Assembly (NCBI GenBank): GCA_900696495.1
Contig: CAADGI010000014.1
Location: 310,001 to 374,000 of the forward strand
Length of the DNA stretch: 64,000 nucleotides
Reading direction: 5' to 3'
Source of the DNA: an uncultured Alphaproteobacteria bacterium
GTDB lineage: Bacteria > Pseudomonadota > Alphaproteobacteria > Micavibrionales > Micavibrionaceae
Positions 15,859-24,372 of this stretch are shown one piece after another. Under the pieces are notes generated by a model. The model ran no database searches. It was given only the letters and a program-made list of their open reading frames with translations, and was not told where the DNA came from. Both the position numbers and the translations under genes were made by a program. How positions within the stretch are numbered: the stretch's first letter is position 1; each line of letters opens with the position of its first letter.

Positions 15859-16932
15859 ATGAGCAGCGAAACGCCAACGCAAGACAAACCAGCCCCCGCC
15901 GAGGGCGTCGCCGCGCCCGCGGCCGACGCCGTGCCCGCATTTGACGGCGCGGCGGACGAGGAGGGCGGAACCCGAATTCTGAACCAGGAGGAAATCGACA
16001 GCCTGCTGGGTTTTGATGAAGACGCCGCGACCGGCCAAGCCTCGGGCGTCATGGCGCTTATCAATTCGGCCATGGTCAATTACGAGCGTCTGCCGATGCT
16101 CGACATTGTCTTCGACCGCCTCGTGCGTTTGATGTCGACATCCTTGCGTAACCTGACCACTGACAACGTCGAGGTTTCGCTCGACCAGGTTTCCACCGTG
16201 CGCTTCGGCGATTACATGAATTCCATCCCGCTGCCGGCCATGCTCTCGGTCTTCAAGGCGGAAGAGTGGGACAACAATGGTTTGCTCGTCACAGACAGCG
16301 CGTTGATCTATTCCATCGTCGACGTTCTGCTCGGCGGCCGTAAGGGAACGCCGGCCATCCGCGTCGAAGGCCGCCCTTACACGACAATCGAAACCAAACT
16401 CGTCGAGAAAATGGTGCAGGTCACGCTCTCGGATCTTTCTTCCGCGTTCGACCCGCTCTCGCCGGTCAGCTTCACGCTCGACCGCATGGAAACCAACCCA
16501 CGCTTCGCGACGATCACGCAATCAGGCAATGCCTGCGTTCTGGCGCGCCTTCGCGTCGACATGGGCGACCGCGGCGGCCGCGTCGAGGTTCTTATCCCTT
16601 ACGCGACGCTGGAGCCGATCCGCGAACTGCTCCTCCAGATGTTCATGGGCGAAAAATTCGGCCGCGACTCCATCTGGGAAAGCCACCTGACGCAGGAGCT
16701 TTATAAAACCGACATCCAGCTCCAGGCGATTTTGGGCGAGGTCTTCATCCCGCTCGGCGACATGCTGCGCTGGAAGGTCGGCAGCCAGGTCATGCTGAAC
16801 ACCACGACCGAGGACGAGCTTGAACTGCGCTGCGGCACCTTCCCGATGTTTGTCGGCCCCGTCGGCCAGAAACAGGGTAATATCGCCGTAAGAATCGAAA
16901 CCTACATACCGCCCGAGAAAAAGGACGAGTAA
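15859..16932 (+). CDS. fliM: Flagellar motor switch protein FliM
   Basis: FliM is the C-ring subunit that binds phospho-CheY and sets rotation direction. The 357-residue product has an Ala/Pro/Asp-rich start and then the CheY-binding motif LNQEEIDSLL at residues 41-50. The middle domain has YERLPMLDIVFDRLVRLMSTSLRN, and the C-terminal SpoA-like domain has VGSQVMLNTTTEDELELRCG and GNIAVRIE. The extension before the CheY-binding motif is longer than in E. coli. It heads a run of four plus-strand genes. Confidence 0.94.
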   Translation: MSSETPTQDKPAPAEGVAAPAADAVPAFDGAADEEGGTRILNQEEIDSLLGFDEDAATGQASGVMALINSAMVNYERLPMLDIVFDRLVRLMSTSLRNLTTDNVEVSLDQVSTVRFGDYMNSIPLPAMLSVFKAEEWDNNGLLVTDSALIYSIVDVLLGGRKGTPAIRVEGRPYTTIETKLVEKMVQVTLSDLSSAFDPLSPVSFTLDRMETNPRFATITQSGNACVLARLRVDMGDRGGRVEVLIPYATLEPIRELLLQMFMGEKFGRDSIWESHLTQELYKTDIQLQAILGEVFIPLGDMLRWKVGSQVMLNTTTEDELELRCGTFPMFVGPVGQKQGNIAVRIETYIPPEKKDE

Positions 16933-16946
16933 GAAGGAATGCGTAA

Positions 16947-17498
16947 ATGACAGGCCAGGTTCTGAGTATCATGCTGGATATCGCCGTGCTGGTGGCGCTT
17001 GGCTTCACGATTTTCTTCTGCTTCAAGCTCTCCCGGAGCATGGCCAGTTTCCGCCAGCACCGCCAGGACATGGGCAAGCTGATCGACCGGCTCTCGAAGA
17101 ATATCGACGAGGCTTTGCGCGCGATTGATGGGTTAAAGGCGGCGGGCGACCGTTCCGGCCGCGAGCTTCAGAAAATAATAAATGATTCCAAAATGATGGC
17201 CGAAGAACTTCAGATCATAAATGAATCCGCGAACAACATCGCGACGCGCCTTGAAAAGCTCGCCGAAAATGGCAGCGTCATCCCGCAAGAGGCTGTACAG
17301 GCTAAAAATATTCCCGCTACGCCTTCGCGCAAGCCCGCCGTCACCGACCGGCCCGCTTTTTTCATCCATGACCGCGATTACACCGATGAAGCGCCCGCGG
17401 CTGACGAGGACGACATCCCCGAACACCTCCAGAGCCAGGCCGAAAAGGAACTGTTCGCGGCCTTGCGCAAGAAACCTTCCAGTCGCGGGGCGGCCTAG
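16947..17498 (+). CDS. DUF6468-type flagellar-cluster membrane protein
   Basis: The 183-residue product has one N-terminal membrane segment (about 7-27), a helical Lys/Arg/Glu-rich region (about 30-110), and an acidic flexible tail with ADEDDIPEHLQSQAEKELFAALRKKPS. Proteins of this layout commonly lie between fliM and a MotE-like gene in alphaproteobacteria; the DUF number is from memory. It starts 14 bp after fliM and ends 3 bp before the next gene, so it is in the operon. Function unknown; a motor or stator accessory role is an inference from position. Confidence 0.6.
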   Translation: MTGQVLSIMLDIAVLVALGFTIFFCFKLSRSMASFRQHRQDMGKLIDRLSKNIDEALRAIDGLKAAGDRSGRELQKIINDSKMMAEELQIINESANNIATRLEKLAENGSVIPQEAVQAKNIPATPSRKPAVTDRPAFFIHDRDYTDEAPAADEDDIPEHLQSQAEKELFAALRKKPSSRGAA

Positions 17499-17501
17499 AC
17501 C

Positions 17502-18239
17502 ATGAATCTGAGCTACATCAAAATCATGCCTTTGCTGGTTTTCGTGGCGATGCTCGCCTTCTCGGTGCGCTTCGCCGAAGTGGCCATGGATATTTCACGG
17601 CTGAGCGGTTCGGCCGTCGCCGCCGATGCGCCCCATACTGAGAAAAAAGAAGAACCCGCCGCCGAGGCAAAACATGAAGAAGCCAAACCCGCCGCCGAAG
17701 GCGAGCATAAAACCGAAACCGCTGCCAAGGAGGGCGAAGCCAAGCCCCTGACCGCCGAGGACAAGCCGCCCGCCGGGGAAACGCCTGACTGGGTTGACGC
17801 CGACGATTCCGATACCGAATTTTCCACTGTCCGCACCGAACTCTATGACAATCTCGCCAAGCGCCGCGAGGAACTGGATAAACGCGAGGCCGATATGGTG
17901 ACGCGCGAGGCGCTGCTGCGCGCCGCCGAACAGGAAATTGACAGAAAATACAATGAACTCGCCCAGTTGCGCGGCGAGATTGAGAAACTCCTTCAGAAAC
18001 AATCCGACGAGGAACAGGCCCGCATCGTCAGCCTGGTTAAAATCTATGAAGGCATGAAACCCGCCGACGCCGCCCGCATCTTTGATACCCTCGATATCGA
18101 CGTGCTGATGCAGGTCATGTCAAAGATGTCCGAGCGCAAACTCTCGCCGATCATGGCCGCCATGAACCCCGAACGGGCCAAGACCATGACCATCATGCTG
18201 GCCGAGCAGAAACAATTACCTTCCCTTCCGGCCAATTAA
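17502..18239 (+). CDS. MotE-like periplasmic protein with MgtE-N domain
   Basis: The 245-residue product has an N-terminal membrane anchor or signal (about 8-28), a low-complexity Lys/Glu/Ala/Pro spacer (about 42-100), a coiled coil (about 110-170, LAKRREELDKREADMVTREALLRAAEQEI), and a C-terminal MgtE-N-like domain. That domain includes LVKIYEGMKPADAARIFDTLDIDVLMQVMSKMSERKLSPIMAAMNPERAKTMT. This is the layout of MotE, which chaperones MotC in Sinorhizobium, so a role with the periplasmic motor is likely. It follows the DUF6468-type gene by 3 bp. Confidence 0.8.
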   Translation: MNLSYIKIMPLLVFVAMLAFSVRFAEVAMDISRLSGSAVAADAPHTEKKEEPAAEAKHEEAKPAAEGEHKTETAAKEGEAKPLTAEDKPPAGETPDWVDADDSDTEFSTVRTELYDNLAKRREELDKREADMVTREALLRAAEQEIDRKYNELAQLRGEIEKLLQKQSDEEQARIVSLVKIYEGMKPADAARIFDTLDIDVLMQVMSKMSERKLSPIMAAMNPERAKTMTIMLAEQKQLPSLPAN

Positions 18240-18240
18240 T

Positions 18241-18332
18241 CGTCATTGCGACCCCGGCGAAAGCCGGGGGAAGCAATCCAGAATTTATTAAGACTGGATC
18301 GCCACGCCGATTTTCAAGCGGCTCGCGATGGC
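18241..18332. repeat. Dispersed palindromic repeat, GTCATTGCGAG type (copy 2)
   Basis: It starts CGTCATTGCGACC, carries a CCGGCGAAAGCCGG hairpin, has CAATCCAGA and TCTGGATC-like inner pairs, and ends GCTCGCGATGG. It separates the MotE-like gene from the TPR gene. Confidence 0.75.
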
Positions 18333-18413
18333 GAAAGAGTGATTCTGGATAAGACCGCCGGTTATAGCCTGTTCCCTTGTCCTTTGGGCGGTCCTGTGGC
18401 ACGCTTTTAAGGA

Positions 18414-21400
18414 ATGCTTCGCGTTGTTTTATTTAGTCTTTTCCTCATTTTTGCTTCCGTGCCCGGCGCTTACGCGCAGGACACGGTGCGTCTGCGCGCG
18501 GGCGAGCATGAAGGTTACGCGCGGCTGGTGTTCGACATGGGCAAAAGCCCGGTCTATTCCGCCAGCGACAACACGCCCGGCCAGCTCGTTATTTCTTTCT
18601 CCTCTCCCGCCACGCTGGATGACAGCGCCTATAAGGCCGACCCGCCGAAAAATATCGCGGGTGTAAAGGTTATTTCGACATCGCCCCTGCAGGTGATGAT
18701 CTCGCTCGCGCCGGGATCGACGACGCGGAATTTCTCCGCCGGTAACCGCGTGGTCGTCGATGTCTACGATCCTCCCGGCGCGCCCAAGCCGGAAAAGCAG
18801 GCTGAAAAAAAACCGGAAGCGAAGCCTGAAGCGAAAAAGGCCGAACAAAAAAAACCTGAGCCCGCGAAAGTCGCCGCCGCGCCTGTCGCCGGCGTGGCGA
18901 AACAGACAATCCCCCAGAAGGCGCCGGAAGGGCCGGTTGCAATTCCATCCGTGCCCGTTTTGCCCAAATCTCAGCCGACCGCGCCGCCCAATGCCGAGGA
19001 TCTGAAAAAACTTCAGCAGGAGCAGGTGACGGATGCCAAAACCGGCATGCCCGCCAAGCCCAATATCATTACGTTGACGGCGACCAAATCCACCGGCATG
19101 GCCGTGTTCGAGCGCGATGACAAAATCTGGTTGGTATCCGACCAGGAAGATCTGATGCTGAGCCCGAACGTGACCGGTCCTGACGCCGCCGCCATGATGC
19201 CGCCGGGCGCGGTTCTTATTACCGGCGGCAAGGTCTACACATTCCCGAAAATCGGCGCGAAAGCGGTGCAGGGGCAGGCGGGCGGCTTGCTCTGGCGCGT
19301 TATCGCCGCACCGCACGACATTCATATCGAAGGGATCAAGCCTGTGCGCGAGGATGACAACGCCGACGAACCCGGCGGCGGCAAACTGATCTGGGAACTG
19401 CAGGAACCGGGCCGTATTCTCGATGTGCCCGACCCGGTAACGGGCCGCACGCTCAAAGTCGTGACGGTCAACTCGGCCAAATTCATGTCCGGCCCGCCGC
19501 TGGATTTTGTCGAATTTGAAACGCTGCAAACGCCGGTCGGGCTCGTCATTTTGCCCAAGGTCGACGATCTGAGCGTTGAAATCGTCCGTCAGAAAATCGT
19601 CGTCACGCGCCCCGGCGGTCTGCACCTGATGCCGAATAAAAATATCGCGACGGCCTTGTCGTTCCGCCAGGCGCAACAGAAAAAAACGGCCGATCCGGGC
19701 CAGCGTAAATTGCCGGAGAAAAGAATTTTCGATTTCAACACATGGCAGATGGGCGGCCTGCAGGTTCTCGAGCATAACCGCAATCTTTTGCTCTCCACGC
19801 TTGCCGGCAAACCCAAGAGCGGGCAGATCGAGGGGATTTTATCGCTGGCGCGCATGCATCTTGCGAACGGCTTATGGGCGGAGTCCAACGGGCTTCTTGA
19901 TTTCGCGATCGAAGAACTGCCGGAGCTCGAGCAGAACCCGGAATTCGTCGCGCTCGACGGCGCCTCGAACGCGCTGGGCCGCGTCAGCGATCTCGCGCTG
20001 GAGAGCCTGAGCGACAAGAGTCTGAACGGCTATCCCGAAATCGGTTACTGGAAAGCCTATGTGCTTGCCGATCTGCAGGACTGGCAGCAAGCCGGTGAAG
20101 TGCTTCCCACCGACATCGAAATCCTCGCTTATTACCCGGAAATTCTTATTGCGCGCCTTGGCCTGGTGTTATCCGAAGTCGCGCTCCGCTCGGGTAAACT
20201 CGCGGAAGGCGAGAAAATTTTGAAACTCGTCGAGGATCACGGCGGCGAACTTGTCTTCCAGCAGGAAGCGGCCCTGACATATCTGAAAGGCGAGGCGGCG
20301 CGCCAGCATGGCAAGCCCGCGGAAGCGATCACCATCTGGACGCCGCTGACGACAGGAAAAGATGCGATGTACCGCGCCAAGAGCGGCCTCGCCATTGCGC
20401 GCCTGAAATACGAGAACAAGCAGATCACCGCGCCGCAGGCCATCGATGCGCTCGAACGCCTGCGTTATGCGTGGCGCGGCGACGAGTTGGAGGCGCTGAT
20501 CAATTACTGGCTCGGCAAGGTTTATTTCGACACCGGCGATTACATCAAGGGCCTGAAGATCATGCGCGACGCCGCGACTTTCTCGGAAGGCACGGATCTG
20601 GGCGCACGCATTCTCGCCGAAATGGTCGAGACGTTCGAAAAACTTTTCACCGGCGACGCGCTGAAGAAAATTTCAGGGCCTGATGCCGCGGCGCTCTACG
20701 ATGAATTCATCGCGCTCAGCCCCGGCGGCGAGAAAGGCGACATCATCGCCGAAAAACTCGCAGATCACCTGGTGACCAAGGAGTTGCTCGACCGCGCCGT
20801 GACGCTGCTTCAGGGCGTGATGAATAACAAGATGACCAGCAAGCAGGGCGTGGAAGCCTACCGCATCGCCACCAAGCTCGCGGCGATTGAATTGCTCGAC
20901 GGCAAATCCGTCAATGCGCTCAGCACGCTCGGCAAGGCGAAATCCATTCTGGACGTTCTACCCGAAGACCAGCGCCTGCCGGAGCGTTATCAGGAAATTT
21001 CGCTCCTGCGCGCGCGGGCGTTGTCGCAGGAACGCCGCCCTGACCAGGCGTTGGCGCTACTGCATGACCTGCCGCGCTCGAAAGACGTCAACAAGCTCCG
21101 CGCCGATATCGCCTGGCGCGCAGGCTACTGGGATGACGCCGCCGAGGCGTTGGGTGATGTGATCAACGATGAGGATATTTCGCTGACCCGCCCCTTAACC
21201 CCCGAACATAGCGGTTTGTTGATGCAGCGTGCCGTTGCACTCAATCTTTCCAGCGACCGCATCGGCCTTGCCAACATGCGCGAAAAATATTCCGACTCCA
21301 TGGCCCAGACCGACAAGGCCCGCGTGTTCGAGGTGATCACCCGCGCGCGGCAGAGCGGTGCGCTTGCCGACCGCGACACGCGGATGTCCATCGTTTCGGA

Positions 21401-21536
21401 AGTCGATCTGTTCAAGCAATTTCTGGATAATTACCGGGCGTCTTCGGCTCCTGCGCCCGCAACCCCGGCCACGCCAACGCCGCCCGCTGATACGACGCAG
21501 CCTCCCGCGCAGGCAACGCCGCCTGCGACCAACTAG
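18414..21536 (+). CDS. Large secreted TPR-repeat protein
   Basis: The 1040-residue product has a signal peptide (about 1-22, ending GAYAQ) and an N-terminal beta-rich segment resembling AMIN domains (DTVRLRAGEHEGYARLVFDMGKSPVYSASD, about 22-120). A Lys/Pro/Glu-rich linker follows (about 122-205). From about 470 to 1000 it is helical with TPR-like repeats (LPTDIEILAYYPEILIARLGLVLSEVALRSGKLAEGEKILKLVED), then a Pro/Ala/Thr-rich tail. It is probably periplasmic. Position after MotE and next to fliP suggests a flagellar or motor role, but I cannot name it. AAGGA directly abuts the ATG. Its TAG shares the bases CTAG with the convergent fliP stop. Confidence 0.8.
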   Translation: MLRVVLFSLFLIFASVPGAYAQDTVRLRAGEHEGYARLVFDMGKSPVYSASDNTPGQLVISFSSPATLDDSAYKADPPKNIAGVKVISTSPLQVMISLAPGSTTRNFSAGNRVVVDVYDPPGAPKPEKQAEKKPEAKPEAKKAEQKKPEPAKVAAAPVAGVAKQTIPQKAPEGPVAIPSVPVLPKSQPTAPPNAEDLKKLQQEQVTDAKTGMPAKPNIITLTATKSTGMAVFERDDKIWLVSDQEDLMLSPNVTGPDAAAMMPPGAVLITGGKVYTFPKIGAKAVQGQAGGLLWRVIAAPHDIHIEGIKPVREDDNADEPGGGKLIWELQEPGRILDVPDPVTGRTLKVVTVNSAKFMSGPPLDFVEFETLQTPVGLVILPKVDDLSVEIVRQKIVVTRPGGLHLMPNKNIATALSFRQAQQKKTADPGQRKLPEKRIFDFNTWQMGGLQVLEHNRNLLLSTLAGKPKSGQIEGILSLARMHLANGLWAESNGLLDFAIEELPELEQNPEFVALDGASNALGRVSDLALESLSDKSLNGYPEIGYWKAYVLADLQDWQQAGEVLPTDIEILAYYPEILIARLGLVLSEVALRSGKLAEGEKILKLVEDHGGELVFQQEAALTYLKGEAARQHGKPAEAITIWTPLTTGKDAMYRAKSGLAIARLKYENKQITAPQAIDALERLRYAWRGDELEALINYWLGKVYFDTGDYIKGLKIMRDAATFSEGTDLGARILAEMVETFEKLFTGDALKKISGPDAAALYDEFIALSPGGEKGDIIAEKLADHLVTKELLDRAVTLLQGVMNNKMTSKQGVEAYRIATKLAAIELLDGKSVNALSTLGKAKSILDVLPEDQRLPERYQEISLLRARALSQERRPDQALALLHDLPRSKDVNKLRADIAWRAGYWDDAAEALGDVINDEDISLTRPLTPEHSGLLMQRAVALNLSSDRIGLANMREKYSDSMAQTDKARVFEVITRARQSGALADRDTRMSIVSEVDLFKQFLDNYRASSAPAPATPATPTPPADTTQPPAQATPPATN

Positions 21537-22267
21537 CCGGGAACCGGCGGGATCGTATCGAAGCTCTGGATCAGCGAGCCGGTAATCAGATACCAGCCAT
21601 CCACCAGCACAAAGAAAATAATCTTGAACGGCAATGAAATCGTCACCGGCGGCAGCATCATCATACCCATCGACATCAGGATCGAGGCGGTGACAAGGTC
21701 GATAATCAGGAACGGCAGAAACAGCATAAACCCGATCTCAAACGCCCGCCGCAATTCCGAAATCATGAAAGCGGGAATGACAACCTGGATTGGCAGCGCC
21801 ATCGGGTCCGGCGTTTCCGGCGTTTCGGTCAGGCTGATGAAAAGATTGAGGTCTTTTTCGCGCACATGTTTAAGCATGAACATTTTGAAGGGCTCGATGC
21901 CCTTTTGGAATGCCTGCACTTCGTCGATTTCCTCGTTCATCAGGGGCACCAGCGCGCTTTTGTAAGCAGCCTCGAGCGTCGGCGCCATGATGAAGAAGGT
22001 GAGGAACAGCGCGAGCGAGATCATCACGGTGTTCGGCGGCGTCTGCTGGATGCCGATGGCCGTTCTCAGGAACGACAGCACGACGATGATGCGCGTGAAC
22101 GACGTCATCATGATCAGGATCGACGGCGCCAGCGAAAGAACGGTCAGGAGAATGACGAGCTGGACGACGCGGCCCGTCACCGTGCCGTCGCCGTCAGCTC
22201 CCAAATCAAGATTCACTGTTTGGGCAAGGGCGGGGGATGAGAGCAAAAAAAACAAAGCCATTGTCAT
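21533..22267 (-). CDS. fliP: Flagellar type III export gate protein FliP
   Basis: FliP is a membrane subunit of the export gate. It has a cleavable signal (ALFFLLSSPALAQ), then the family motifs LTVLSLAPSILIMMTSFTRIIVVLSFLR, IGIQQTPPNTVMISLALFLTFF and the C-terminal MSMGMMMLPPVTISLPFKIIFFVLVDGW. The start is uncertain because a palindromic repeat occupies the 5' end. ATG at 22267 has GAAGG five bases upstream, both from the repeat. A start at 22378 or 22381, inside the fliO end, would add about 38 repeat-encoded residues including DRMPAFAGMT. Confidence 0.93.
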   Translation of the reverse strand: MTMALFFLLSSPALAQTVNLDLGADGDGTVTGRVVQLVILLTVLSLAPSILIMMTSFTRIIVVLSFLRTAIGIQQTPPNTVMISLALFLTFFIMAPTLEAAYKSALVPLMNEEIDEVQAFQKGIEPFKMFMLKHVREKDLNLFISLTETPETPDPMALPIQVVIPAFMISELRRAFEIGFMLFLPFLIIDLVTASILMSMGMMMLPPVTISLPFKIIFFVLVDGWYLITGSLIQSFDTIPPVPG

Positions 22268-22355
22268 GCCCGCGAAGGCGGGCATCCGGTCTTTTAATTT
22301 TTGCCAGACCCCCGCCGGAGCTTGTCCTCCGCGAAGGCGGGGGGCGGGGGTGACA
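22262..22355. repeat. Dispersed palindromic repeat, GTCATCCCCGCG type (copy 3), at the fliP start
   Basis: It starts TGTCATGCCCGCGAAGGCGG and ends GGCGGGGGTGACA, filling the gap between fliO and fliP. Read on the minus strand it is open in the fliP frame and contains the likely fliP start codon. Confidence 0.85.
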
Positions 22356-22358
22356 ACT

Positions 22359-22661
22359 TCAGAGAGCGGCCTTTTCATCAATCATCACCGGTTCGATGTC
22401 TGTCTTGACCACAGTTTCGCCGCTGGCGCCCAAAATGACAAGATGCTGTTTGTCGTCGCACTGGATAATCACAGCGCGGCGGCGGCCATCCAGCGGCAGC
22501 GATTCGATGATTCTCATGCGCCGCTTGTGGCCCGGCGTGTTCGGCGTTCCCGGCAGGCCGACTTTTTTCAAGATGATAGAAAGCCCGCCCATCAACGCGA
22601 TGACAAACGCCAGCGCCGCCAGCAACCTGACGATTTGCGGTAAGTCATGCCAGCCGGTCAT
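22359..22661 (-). CDS. fliO: Flagellar biosynthesis protein FliO
   Basis: FliO helps assemble the FliP ring. The 100-residue product has one membrane segment (about 9-29, IVRLLAALAFVIALMGGLSIIL) followed by the short cytoplasmic domain KRRMRIIESLPLDGRRRAVIIQCDDKQHLVILG, the FliO signature. It overlaps the preceding small gene by 4 bp and precedes fliP. Confidence 0.88.
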   Translation of the reverse strand: MTGWHDLPQIVRLLAALAFVIALMGGLSIILKKVGLPGTPNTPGHKRRMRIIESLPLDGRRRAVIIQCDDKQHLVILGASGETVVKTDIEPVMIDEKAAL

Positions 22662-22924
22662 TCCTTGTTCTCCTGCAGGCTGTTTTTATATGCAGTGATG
22701 CTGGTGGCCAGCTCATCCAGTTTCACGATCACCTTGCCCATCTGATTCTGCATCGATTGCGCCACTTCTTTGCTCGAGCCCTGCGTCGCGGCAAACACAT
22801 CCATGATCTCGCGGTTGAGCGCGTCGAAATCGGCGAGATTGCCGGAATCCACCTGCCTGATCGCCTCGTCGATGCGGGCGATGAGATTTTCGAATCTCTG
22901 TTCAAGAGGCGGCTGCGCGTTCAT
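22658..22924 (-). CDS. Small helical protein between FlhB-C-like gene and fliO
   Basis: The 88-residue product is predicted fully helical (LEQRFENLIARIDEAIRQVDSGNLADFDALNREIMDVFAATQGSS, then SMQNQMGKVIVKLDELATSITAYKNSLQENKE). It overlaps both neighbours by 4 bp, so it belongs to the fliO-fliP operon. The form resembles small export chaperones of the FliT/FlgN kind, but there is no diagnostic motif; function unknown. Confidence 0.7.
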   Translation of the reverse strand: MNAQPPLEQRFENLIARIDEAIRQVDSGNLADFDALNREIMDVFAATQGSSKEVAQSMQNQMGKVIVKLDELATSITAYKNSLQENKE

Positions 22925-23310
22925 GTGTCCTGTCTTTTATCCTTAGCACGCCCGAGCACGGCATCGAAAGGGTTCGGCTCTCCATTCGCGCGGTAGACAT
23001 AAGACAGGATCTCGGCCACCGCCATGAACGCCTTGGAGGGGATAGGGCTGTCGAGCTCGACCTTGGCCAGCATTTCAGCCAGCGCACTGTCCTCCCGGAC
23101 ATCGATTCCATTGTCATAGGCCAGCTGCAGGATCGTCTCGGCAAATTTTCCCCGCCCGGCTGCGGTAATGACCGGGATACCCCCCTCGTCATTACCGTCC
23201 TCGATGGCCACGGCCACCTTTCTTTTAGGAATTTTCCTTATATTTAAACGACTTAGGATATCATTGGGGGTAATTTTCCGGCCATCGTCGTACTGATCCA
23301 CCATTGGCAC
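22921..23310 (-). CDS. Stand-alone FlhB C-terminal-like protein (FlhX/EscU-type)
   Basis: The 129-residue product matches the cytoplasmic FlhB C-terminal domain: GIPVITAAGRGKFAETILQLAYDNGIDVREDSALAEML, then SPIPSKAFMAVAEILSYVYRANG. It lacks the membrane part and the autocleaving NPTH motif that full-length FlhB in this window has at residues 273-276. Similar small proteins (FlhX, Bacillus YlqH) can partly substitute for the FlhB C-terminal fragment. Starts at GTG 23310 or ATG 23304 are both possible, and the latter start codon overlaps the flgB sigma-54 promoter region. It heads the minus-strand fliO-fliP operon. Confidence 0.82.
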   Translation of the reverse strand: MPMVDQYDDGRKITPNDILSRLNIRKIPKRKVAVAIEDGNDEGGIPVITAAGRGKFAETILQLAYDNGIDVREDSALAEMLAKVELDSPIPSKAFMAVAEILSYVYRANGEPNPFDAVLGRAKDKRQDT

Positions 23311-23320
23311 GCTTTCTGCA
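23305..23320 (+). promoter_or_regulatory. Sigma-54 promoter of flgB-flgC
   Basis: TGGCACGCTTTCTGCA has GG (23306-23307) and GC (23318-23319) separated by 10 bases and matches TGGCAC-N5-TTGC closely. The start point would be near 23331, 30 bp before flgB. It overlaps the start of the divergent FlhB-C-like gene. Confidence 0.85.
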
Positions 23321-23361
23321 AATATTCCCTGCGGGAACGAATAAAACTAAGGGTACAAGCT

Positions 23362-23775
23362 ATGACTACACAAAATATCGGCCTTTTTAAAGCTCTCGGC
23401 GCAAAAATGGATTACCTGAACCAGCGCCAAAGCATCATATCGCAGAACGTCGCCAACGCCGACACGCCCGGCTATCGCCCGATGGACCTGAAAGAGGTCG
23501 ATTTCGGCACGGTGCTGAAAGGCGTCACGAAATCGCAGGGCGGCGGCATCCAGATGGTTTCGACCAACGCCATGCATGTCGGCGGCGGCAACGAAGTCGC
23601 GGCCGCGAAAGAAGGCAAGCAGAAGAAAGTTTACGAAGTCGCCCCCGACGGCAACGCGGTCATCATGGAAGAGCAGATGCTGAAATCCGGCCAGACGGTC
23701 ATGGATTACAACCTGATGACCAGCCTTTATCAGAAAAACGTCAGCATGATCAAAACCGCCCTCGGGACACGGTAG
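23362..23775 (+). CDS. flgB: Proximal rod protein FlgB
   Basis: FlgB is the first rod subunit at the base of the flagellum. The 137-residue product has the rod motif YLNQRQSIISQNVANADTPGYRPMDLKEVDF at about 18-48 and the C-terminal YNLMTSLYQKNVSMIKTALGTR helix. AAGGGT precedes the ATG at 8-9 bases. It is first in flgB-flgC-fliE-fliQ, behind a sigma-54 promoter. Confidence 0.94.
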   Translation: MTTQNIGLFKALGAKMDYLNQRQSIISQNVANADTPGYRPMDLKEVDFGTVLKGVTKSQGGGIQMVSTNAMHVGGGNEVAAAKEGKQKKVYEVAPDGNAVIMEEQMLKSGQTVMDYNLMTSLYQKNVSMIKTALGTR

Positions 23776-23785
23776 GAGATAGACC

Positions 23786-24205
23786 ATGAGCAATGACATC
23801 ATGAATGCAATGAAGATCTCGGCGATGGGTATGAAAGTGCAGGGGACTCGCCTGCGCGTCATCACCGAGAACATCGCCAACGCCGACACGACCGGCCTCA
23901 CCCCCGGTTCCGAGCCCTATCACCGCCAGACGATCACGTTCAAAAACGAACTCGACAAGAAGCTCGGCGTCGACCTGGTCAGCGTCGATAAAATCGGCAC
24001 CGACACGAAAACGCCGTTTCCGATGAAATATATCCCCGATCACCCCGCCGCCGATGAAAAGGGCATGGTGAAGATGCCGAACGTGAATTCCCTGATTGAA
24101 ATCATGGACGTAAAGGAGGCGCAGCGTTCCTATGAGGCGAATCTCGGCCTCATCGAGCAGGCCCGGAATATGGTCATGCGCACGATAGATTTATTGAGAG
24201 CGTAA
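23786..24205 (+). CDS. flgC: Proximal rod protein FlgC
   Basis: The 139-residue product has the rod N-terminus (MKISAMGMKVQGTRLRVITENIANADTTGLTPGSEPYHRQ) and the C-terminal NVNSLIEIMDVKEAQRSYEANLGLIEQARNMVMRTIDLL helix. Length and motifs fit FlgC. It starts 10 bp after flgB. Confidence 0.94.
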   Translation: MSNDIMNAMKISAMGMKVQGTRLRVITENIANADTTGLTPGSEPYHRQTITFKNELDKKLGVDLVSVDKIGTDTKTPFPMKYIPDHPAADEKGMVKMPNVNSLIEIMDVKEAQRSYEANLGLIEQARNMVMRTIDLLRA

Positions 24206-24211
24206 CATCTC

Positions 24212-24349
24212 TCCCGTCGCCCCCGCCCCCGCCTGCGCGGGGATAAACTGCGGCGGGGGACCGGTCAATAAAGAGGAGCGCAGCTTTGCTGCGCACATTA
24301 TGGATCCCCGACGTTTAAGCCACGCTGCCGCGTGGCCTCGGGGATGACG
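24212..24349. repeat. Dispersed palindromic repeat, GTCATCCCCGCG type (copy 4)
   Basis: Degenerate outer arm CGTCGCCCCCGCCCC, inner GGAGCGCAGC-TTTGCTGCGC and CCACGC-TGCC-GCGTGG hairpins, and end TCGGGGATGACG. It splits flgC from fliE, so fliE may depend on a promoter at the repeat's edge. Confidence 0.75.
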
Positions 24350-24372
24350 ATGGAAGAAAACGAGAGTATAAT
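24344..24372 (+). promoter_or_regulatory. Possible fliE promoter formed at a repeat edge
   Basis: ATGACG, the last bases of the palindromic repeat, lies 17 bp from a perfect TATAAT, and fliE begins 18 bp after that, behind an ACAGGAGA ribosome site. The -10 is good and the -35 weak. Confidence 0.35.
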
